Shown here: one piece after another, positions 14,648-19,002 of the stretch
Layout of the letters: every line of letters starts with the position of its first letter
How positions within the stretch are numbered: position 1 is the first letter of the stretch
From: Ruminococcaceae bacterium UBA1448
Lineage (GTDB): Bacteria; Bacillota; Clostridia; Oscillospirales; Ruminococcaceae
Length of the DNA: 19,002 nucleotides
Direction of reading: 5' to 3'
NCBI GenBank assembly: GCA_002329405.1
Contig: DCTE01000109.1
Coordinates: 9,185 to 28,186, forward strand
The notes under the pieces: generated by a model
Seen by the model: the letters and a program-made list of their open reading frames with translations, nothing else
Databases searched by the model: none
Told to the model about the DNA's origin: nothing
Position numbers and translations under genes: made by a program

Positions 14648-15681
14648 GCGGTATACCTCTTTTCCTTGCGGAAAAGATCGGGGGTAATCCCAACTTCAGC
14701 CTTAAACTGCCGGCCAAAATAGGAATAATCACTGTATCCGCATGCAAAAGCTACCTCCCGAAGTGAAAGACGTGATGTAGCCAGCAAAGTCTGCGCGTGG
14801 TAGATCCGGATTTGACGCAGAAAGCTCATAATCGACTCGGACGTCTGCTTCTTGAAACGGTCACACAGGTAGGTTTCGGTGACAAAAAAGTGGGCGGCCA
14901 ATTCTTTCAGCGTTATTTCATTGCGCATATTTTCGACCAAATACAGCTGAATTTCTGCAACTGACAGCTGCCCCCGCCCATTCTCCTTTACAAACCGGAA
15001 TCCACCTGCCAAAGAGGCACGGGCGGTTCGCAGCAGCCACTCCCCCTGCCGGTCAGCAGGTGCCGGTAGGCTCAGACCACATCCTTCGGGAATTGTTTCA
15101 GGTTCATAGTCCAGCAAACACCCAAACTGTCCGCCAATCTGAACCGGCTGGCACCATTTCCCCTCTTCGGCGGGCGGCAGGCGGAACGCACTGTCAGACA
15201 ATACCAGATAGCTGTCCAGCCCGCCGGGTGTTTCGGGAAAAACAGGTTTGTTGGGGTCTATCGGAATAACCGGTGTGGTGTCCTCAGCATTGCGTTCAAA
15301 CTGGCTAATCTTCTGGGACAGCATCCTCGCTGCCTCCAGGACATCTGACGCTGTCAGCGGTTTGAGCAGATAATGGACTGCCGACAGCCGGATTGCCTCC
15401 CGTGCGACCTCAAAATCCGAGTAGGCACTGACAACAACACACTGTACATTTGGGAAACTCTGTCTTAAATGATAAACCAGTTCGATACCGGTCATATCCG
15501 GCATCCGAATATCGGTGATGACCGCATCCGGGCAGACAAGGGCAGATTTTGCAATCGCTTCACTGCCGCATTCACAGCGGGCGACAATCGAAAAGCCTTC
15601 CTGCTCCCAGTCAATGATCTCTTCCATTCCTGAAAGTGCCCATGGTTCGTCATCAACCAGCATCAATCTATATTTTTCCAT
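14641..15681 (-). CDS. YesN-type response regulator (REC plus AraC HTH)
   Basis: A 346-residue regulator. The receiver domain (~3-122) has acidic pocket D10-D11, phospho-acceptor D57 (ITDIRMPDMTG), S85 and K107. A middle region of ~120 residues without a clear domain follows. The C-terminal AraC-type double helix-turn-helix (~250-346) includes LKELAAHFFVTETYLCDRFK and LREVAFACGYSDYSYFGRQF. Phosphorylation by the neighbouring YesM-like kinase would activate transcription, probably of one or both adjacent sugar importers. The start at 15681 is preferred to the longer frame from 15804: AAAGGAT precedes it, and its promoter lies at 15715-15744, inside the longer frame. It is transcribed toward its presumed kinase gene rather than with it. 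Confidence 0.93.
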   Translation of the reverse strand: MEKYRLMLVDDEPWALSGMEEIIDWEQEGFSIVARCECGSEAIAKSALVCPDAVITDIRMPDMTGIELVYHLRQSFPNVQCVVVSAYSDFEVAREAIRLSAVHYLLKPLTASDVLEAARMLSQKISQFERNAEDTTPVIPIDPNKPVFPETPGGLDSYLVLSDSAFRLPPAEEGKWCQPVQIGGQFGCLLDYEPETIPEGCGLSLPAPADRQGEWLLRTARASLAGGFRFVKENGRGQLSVAEIQLYLVENMRNEITLKELAAHFFVTETYLCDRFKKQTSESIMSFLRQIRIYHAQTLLATSRLSLREVAFACGYSDYSYFGRQFKAEVGITPDLFRKEKRYTAY

Positions 15682-15714
15682 AAAAATACATCCTTTTCCG
15701 ATCCTATGTTTTTC

Positions 15715-15744
15715 ATTATACCACAAAAAAGTTATCTCAAACAA
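15715..15744 (-). promoter_or_regulatory. Promoter of the response-regulator gene
   Basis: On the minus strand TTGTTT (15739-15744), an 18-bp spacer and TATAAT (15715-15720) preceded by TGG give an extended -10 promoter. Transcription would start near 15708, about 27 nt before the ATG at 15681. Confidence 0.65.
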
Positions 15745-16139
15745 GTATCGTTTTTCTTCCATTCTACCGACTTGAGGACCAGTTATACCATTCAAACAGC
15801 CCAAAACAGGCTATTTTCTAGCAGGACATTTCAAACCGAAAATCATACTTTTTTCATGAAAAAGCCTATTTTCAGCCATTCTTTATTCAATTAGCCGCGC
15901 TGTTATTGTAAAAAATCACAATAACAGCGCTTTTATATTGTTCAAAATATCAAATCACATGATAAATTTCCAGTAACACGAAAGGAAATTCTATCGCTTT
16001 CCGGGCTTCAAAAATTTATAATATAGACACAAGGAAAACATTCCGCCGGAAATATTCACTGGGAAATATTTCCAAAAACTTCTTCTTACCAATATCCCGG
16101 AAATTTAAATCAAACAATGAATATATGGAGGTATTCACT
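15745..16139. promoter_or_regulatory. AT-rich intergenic control region upstream of mglB
   Basis: About 400 bp without a convincing gene. It contains a 14-base palindrome (tttttcatgaaaaa, 15850-15863), a terminator-like hairpin (15897-15930), a perfect -10 TATAAT at 16017-16022 with no good -35, a perfect palindrome ggaaatatttcc (16062-16073) preceded by a direct copy of ggaaatatt at 16048-16056, and CCGGAAAT at 16046 and 16097. The mglB ribosome binding site GGAGG is at 16127-16131. This density of symmetry after the -10 suggests regulation of mglB by a repressor, activator or RNA structure; no known riboswitch was recognised. Confidence 0.5.
15897..15935 (+). terminator. Terminator-like hairpin with no obvious upstream + strand gene
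   Basis: A perfect 13-bp stem (gcgctgttattgt at 15897-15909, complement at 15918-15930, loop aaaaaatc) is followed by TTTTATATT on the + strand. The nearest + strand gene upstream ends at 14647, beyond the whole response-regulator gene. It could end that long read-through or an unseen small transcript, or act as a leader attenuator for mglB. Confidence 0.65.
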
Positions 16140-17291
16140 ATGAAAAAATTTTTTGCAGCTGCGCTGATCTGTGCAATGACCCTGTCGATGGCATCCTGCA
16201 CCAGTTCACCGTCCACCAGTTCGAGCAGCAATACCACATCTGCATCCACTTCTACTTCTTCCACCACCGAAAGCTCAACTGACACCACCCCCACTTCTTC
16301 TGATCTGAAAGTCGGCGTATTCTACTACGCATTCTCCGACGTGTACATCACCAACGTCCGTACCAATATGGACGCCAAACTGGGGGAACTGGGCGTTACC
16401 TTCCAGAACTTCGACGGCAACAACAATCAGGCGCAGCAGACTGACCAGATCAATACCGCAATCGCAGACGGCTACAACCTGCTGGTCGTCAATATCGTCG
16501 ATACGACATCTCCCGACGCTGCCCAGAGCATCACCGACGCCGCCAAGAACGCAGGCATCCCGGTCATCTTCTTTAACCGTGAGATCAGCGATGACGTCGT
16601 CAAGAGCTATGAAAACTGTGCATTCGTTGGCACCGATGCCGCAGAAGCCGGCCATATGCAGGGCGAACTGATCGGCGAATATCTGGTTGAAAATTATGAC
16701 ACCGTCGACCTCAACGGCGACGGCAAAATCTCCTACGTCCTGTTCAAAGGCCAGGAAGCCAACGCAGAAGCTGAATACCGTACCCAGTTCTCTGTCGAAG
16801 ACGCTGACAAGATCCTGGCAGAAGCCGGCAAGGAGCCGCTGTCCTTCTACGATGACAGCAACACGAAAAAATATCTGGTCGACCAGACCGGTGCATGGTC
16901 TGCACAGGCAGCGGTTGACTATATGAACACCATCCTCTCGGAATACTCCGAATCCAACGGGAACATGATCGAGCTGGTCATCGCCAACAACGATGGTATG
17001 GCTGAAGGCGCGATTTCGGCTCTGCAGGGAATTGGCTACAACACCGGTAATGAAGGAAGCACGACCATCCCGGTATTCGGCGTTGACGCCGTCGATACCG
17101 CCAAAGAGAAGATTCAGGCTGGTCAGATGACCGGTACCATCATGCAGGATGCAGAAGGCATGGCCAAAACCATTACAACACTGGTCGGCAACCTGAACAA
17201 TGGCGATGAACTGATGGCAAATACCGATCAGTTCAATGTCGATGAAAGCGTTGCAAAGATCCGCGTTCCTTACGGCGTTTACACCGGCTGA
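16140..17291 (+). CDS. mglB: Galactose/methyl-galactoside-type sugar-binding lipoprotein
   Basis: A 383-residue periplasmic-binding-protein-like lipoprotein. The signal peptide ends in MASC (C20), followed by a Ser/Thr tether (~21-54) and a two-lobed sugar-binding domain. It matches E. coli MglB over most of its length, including the EF-hand-like calcium loop DLNGDGKIS (190-198). Sugar-contact counterparts are D67, Y69 (Phe in E. coli), N146 in FFNRE, R214, W253, N283 in IANND and D316 in VFGVDA. The E. coli contacts H152 and D154 appear as N208 and E210, so affinity or preference may differ. The start at 16140 has GGAGG 8 nt upstream; an ATG at 16125 in the same frame overlaps that site. Codons are strongly C-ending (GAC, ATC, GTC), unlike the neighbouring sensor gene, which suits very high expression. 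Confidence 0.93.
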   Translation: MKKFFAAALICAMTLSMASCTSSPSTSSSSNTTSASTSTSSTTESSTDTTPTSSDLKVGVFYYAFSDVYITNVRTNMDAKLGELGVTFQNFDGNNNQAQQTDQINTAIADGYNLLVVNIVDTTSPDAAQSITDAAKNAGIPVIFFNREISDDVVKSYENCAFVGTDAAEAGHMQGELIGEYLVENYDTVDLNGDGKISYVLFKGQEANAEAEYRTQFSVEDADKILAEAGKEPLSFYDDSNTKKYLVDQTGAWSAQAAVDYMNTILSEYSESNGNMIELVIANNDGMAEGAISALQGIGYNTGNEGSTTIPVFGVDAVDTAKEKIQAGQMTGTIMQDAEGMAKTITTLVGNLNNGDELMANTDQFNVDESVAKIRVPYGVYTG

Positions 17292-17310
17292 TCCTTTCGT
17301 TCCAACCCGC

Positions 17311-17335
17311 GGGCTTGTTGCAATGCAGCAAGCCC
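17311..17335 (+). other. Intercistronic hairpin between mglB and mglA
   Basis: Arms gggcttgttgc (17311-17321) and gcagcaagccc (17325-17335) form an 11-bp stem with one G-U pair and a 3-base loop, 19 nt after the mglB stop. Only a weak TTCTAT tail follows. It probably protects the mglB message or partly terminates, lowering expression of the transporter subunits relative to the binding protein. Confidence 0.55.
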
Positions 17336-17372
17336 TTCTATCTGAATCTCTATACGGAAAGGAAGAAGGCAT

Positions 17373-18869
17373 ATGGATCAGGCATTGCTTGAAATGCGCA
17401 ATATCAGCAAATCTTTCCCTGGCGTCAAGGCACTGGACAATGTATCCCTGACAGTGCGCCCCGGAACAGTTCATGCTCTGATGGGAGAAAATGGTGCCGG
17501 TAAATCCACCCTGATGAAGTGCCTGTTTGGAATATACCACAAAGACAGCGGCAGTATCATCCTGGATGGCAAGGAAGTTTCCTTCAAGAATTCCAAAGAA
17601 GCACTGGAAAATGGCGTTGCAATGGTACATCAGGAGCTCAACCAGGCACTCACCCGAAGCGTACAGGACAACCTCTGGCTGGGACGGTATCCCAAAGTGG
17701 GCGGCGTCATGGTCAGCGAGTCGATCATGAAAAAACGCACCCGGGAAATCTTTGACCAGCTGGGCGTCACCGTTGACCCGAAAGTCATCATGTCGACCAT
17801 GCCGGTTTCCCAGCGGCAGATGGTGGAGATCGCCAAGGCAGTCTCCTACGATTCCAAAATCATCGTCTTTGACGAACCAACCTCCTCACTGACGGAGACT
17901 GAGGTCGAACATCTCTTTCGGATTATCAACATGCTCAGGGCCAAAGGCTGCGGCATTATCTACATCAGCCACAAAATGGAAGAAATACTCCGCATCTCAG
18001 ATGACGTCACCATCATGCGCGATGGAACCTGGGTCGCTACCCGCCCGGCCAGCGAGCTGACGATGGAAGAGATCATCCGTTTGATGGTAGGACGGGAGCT
18101 GACCAACCGTTTCCCGCCAAAGACCAACAAACCCGGTGACGTCATTCTGGATGTTCAGCACATCAAAGGCAAATATACCCGTCTCAAAGAAGCTACCTTC
18201 CAGCTGCACAAGGGCGAAATACTCGGGATCGCCGGTCTGGATGGCTCTGGCCGGACCGAGGTGCTGGAAAACCTCTTCGGTTCGATGACCCGCGATGGCG
18301 GCAAGATCTATCTGCATGGAAAAGAGATCCGCAACCGCAACCCCGGCGAATCCATTAAAAACGGATTTGCGCTGCTGACCGAAGAACGCCGTGCTACCGG
18401 CATCTTCGGCATCCGGGATATCGAAGACAACACCGTTATCTCCAGTCTGAAAGACTATCTGGTCGGCGGCATCTGGCTGAATGAAAAGAAGATGAGAGAA
18501 AAAACCGACTGGGCCATCGAATCCATGCACATCAAGACCCCCAGCCGCAAAACGCAGATCCGCTCACTGTCGGGCGGCAACCAGCAAAAGGTCATTATCG
18601 GGCGCTGGCTGCTGACCAAACCGGAAGTCCTGCTGCTGGACGAACCGACCAGAGGCATCGACGTCGGCGCCAAATATGAGATTTACCAGCTGATCATCGA
18701 CCTTGCCAACGAAGGCAAAGGCGTCATTATGGTATCCTCTGAGATGCCTGAACTGCTCGGCGTCTGTGACCGTATCCTGGTCATGTCGGGCGGAAGAATC
18801 GCCGGCGAAGTGAACGCCGCAGACACCAGCCAGGAGGAAATCCTCACACTGGCCGCAAAATATGTGTAA
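17373..18869 (+). CDS. mglA: Sugar ABC transporter ATP-binding protein, MglA/RbsA type
   Basis: A 498-residue protein with two fused ABC domains, as usual for CUT2 monosaccharide importers. Domain 1 has Walker A GENGAGKST (38-46), signature-equivalent VSQRQ (145-149), Walker B IIVFDEPT (163-170) and switch H200. Domain 2 has a divergent Walker A GLDGSGRT (288-295, lysine replaced by arginine, normal in this family), signature LSGGNQQK (399-406) and Walker B LLLDEPT with E424; the switch histidine is replaced (SSE, 455-457). It would power uptake of the sugar bound by MglB. GGAAGAAGG lies just before the ATG. It follows mglB after 81 nt and precedes the permease gene by 12 nt. Confidence 0.93.
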   Translation: MDQALLEMRNISKSFPGVKALDNVSLTVRPGTVHALMGENGAGKSTLMKCLFGIYHKDSGSIILDGKEVSFKNSKEALENGVAMVHQELNQALTRSVQDNLWLGRYPKVGGVMVSESIMKKRTREIFDQLGVTVDPKVIMSTMPVSQRQMVEIAKAVSYDSKIIVFDEPTSSLTETEVEHLFRIINMLRAKGCGIIYISHKMEEILRISDDVTIMRDGTWVATRPASELTMEEIIRLMVGRELTNRFPPKTNKPGDVILDVQHIKGKYTRLKEATFQLHKGEILGIAGLDGSGRTEVLENLFGSMTRDGGKIYLHGKEIRNRNPGESIKNGFALLTEERRATGIFGIRDIEDNTVISSLKDYLVGGIWLNEKKMREKTDWAIESMHIKTPSRKTQIRSLSGGNQQKVIIGRWLLTKPEVLLLDEPTRGIDVGAKYEIYQLIIDLANEGKGVIMVSSEMPELLGVCDRILVMSGGRIAGEVNAADTSQEEILTLAAKYV

Positions 18870-18881
18870 GGAGGAATTTCC

Positions 18882-19002
18882 ATGAGTAACGCTATTACCG
18901 CCCGCTGGAACGGGTTTATGAACAACTTTAAAGGGCCATGGACGCCTGAACGCAAAAGAGAATTGCTCAAAAAAATTGGCAATGGGATTATGAACAATAT
19001 GC
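18882..19002 (+). CDS. mglC: Sugar ABC transporter permease, MglC type (partial, 3' end outside window)
   Basis: Only the first 40 codons are visible (MSNAITARWNGFMNNFKGPW...). They form a polar, basic N-terminal tail before any membrane segment. GGAGG ends 7 nt before the ATG, and the gene starts 12 nt after mglA stops. Identification as the CUT2 permease MglC comes from gene order (mglBAC) rather than from the protein itself. Confidence 0.7.
   Translation, partial: MSNAITARWNGFMNNFKGPWTPERKRELLKKIGNGIMNNM

Noticed and set aside
14659..14676. Hairpin cttttcc/ggaaaag just after the sensor kinase stop
   Set aside because: It lacks a T tract and encodes the C-terminus of the response regulator on the other strand, so I cannot call it a terminator.
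15682..15804. Longer version of the response regulator starting 41 codons upstream
   Set aside because: The extra residues do not resemble a receiver domain, and the promoter at 15715-15744 lies within this stretch.
15706..15894. 62-codon + strand frame ending just before the hairpin at 15897
   Set aside because: Its position before a terminator is suggestive, but it starts with a non-ATG codon, has no ribosome binding site, has low-complexity Phe/Ser/Thr content, and overlaps the response-regulator promoter.
16275..17630. 451-codon open frame on the minus strand, antisense to mglB
   Set aside because: It is the mirror of a strongly C-ending codon bias in mglB. The real strand has a signal peptide, lipobox and MglB motifs, and the antisense protein is Val/Asp/Cys-rich with no family features or ribosome binding site.

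Overview
The window looks like chromosomal DNA of a gut-type Clostridia member (Firmicutes). It has strong AGGAGG-type ribosome binding sites, sigmaA-like promoters, lipoprotein-anchored sugar-binding proteins with Ser/Thr-rich linkers, an Lpl/YtcP-type sugar transporter without its own ATPase, a YesM/YesN-type two-component system and a BspA-like leucine-rich-repeat protein. Oscillospiraceae or Lachnospiraceae are reasonable guesses, but the sequence alone does not settle the family. I saw no rRNA, tRNA, CRISPR array, transposase, integrase or phage gene.

Layout. (1) 1-661: the 3' end of a nucleoside/BMP-type ABC permease on the + strand, closed by a bidirectional terminator. (2) 666-3080, minus strand: a small uncharacterised helical protein followed 2 nt later by an FtsH-type membrane protease, probably driven by an extended -10 promoter near 3009-3017. 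(3) 3087-6303, minus strand: a four-gene cassette with a consensus promoter at its head and two stacked terminators at its end. It encodes a zinc-ribbon/one-TM/LRR protein, an XRE regulator, a small Hanks-type Ser/Thr kinase with altered active-site residues, and a TetR-type regulator. I know of no described system with this content, and it is the best candidate for a new system here. (4) 6354-12514, minus strand: a carbohydrate operon of two LplB/LplC-type permeases, a lipoprotein solute-binding protein, and a 772-residue fusion of two metallo-beta-lactamase-fold domains around a serine esterase. Hairpins flank the binding-protein gene. (5) 12515-12784: a divergent control region with four TTCGGA-like repeats at roughly one-helical-turn spacing. 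(6) 12785-15681: a YesM-type sensor kinase (+) and a YesN-type AraC response regulator (-) that converge, their ends overlapping by 7 bp. (7) 15682-16139: an AT-rich intergenic region with a terminator-like hairpin and palindromes. (8) 16140 to the right edge, + strand: mglB, mglA and the start of mglC, a galactose/methyl-galactoside-type ABC importer.

How they may work together. The sensor/regulator pair lies between two sugar importers. The repeat array upstream of the Lpl-type operon is the most likely target of the AraC-type regulator. This would give a ligand-responsive circuit: an extracellular signal, the YesM-like kinase, the YesN-like regulator, then uptake of an oligosaccharide and its cytoplasmic processing by the MBL-esterase-MBL protein. 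The LRR/XRE/kinase/TetR cassette appears to be a separate transcription unit with a membrane-crossing candidate sensor and an intracellular phosphorylation and transcription arm. Its function is unknown.
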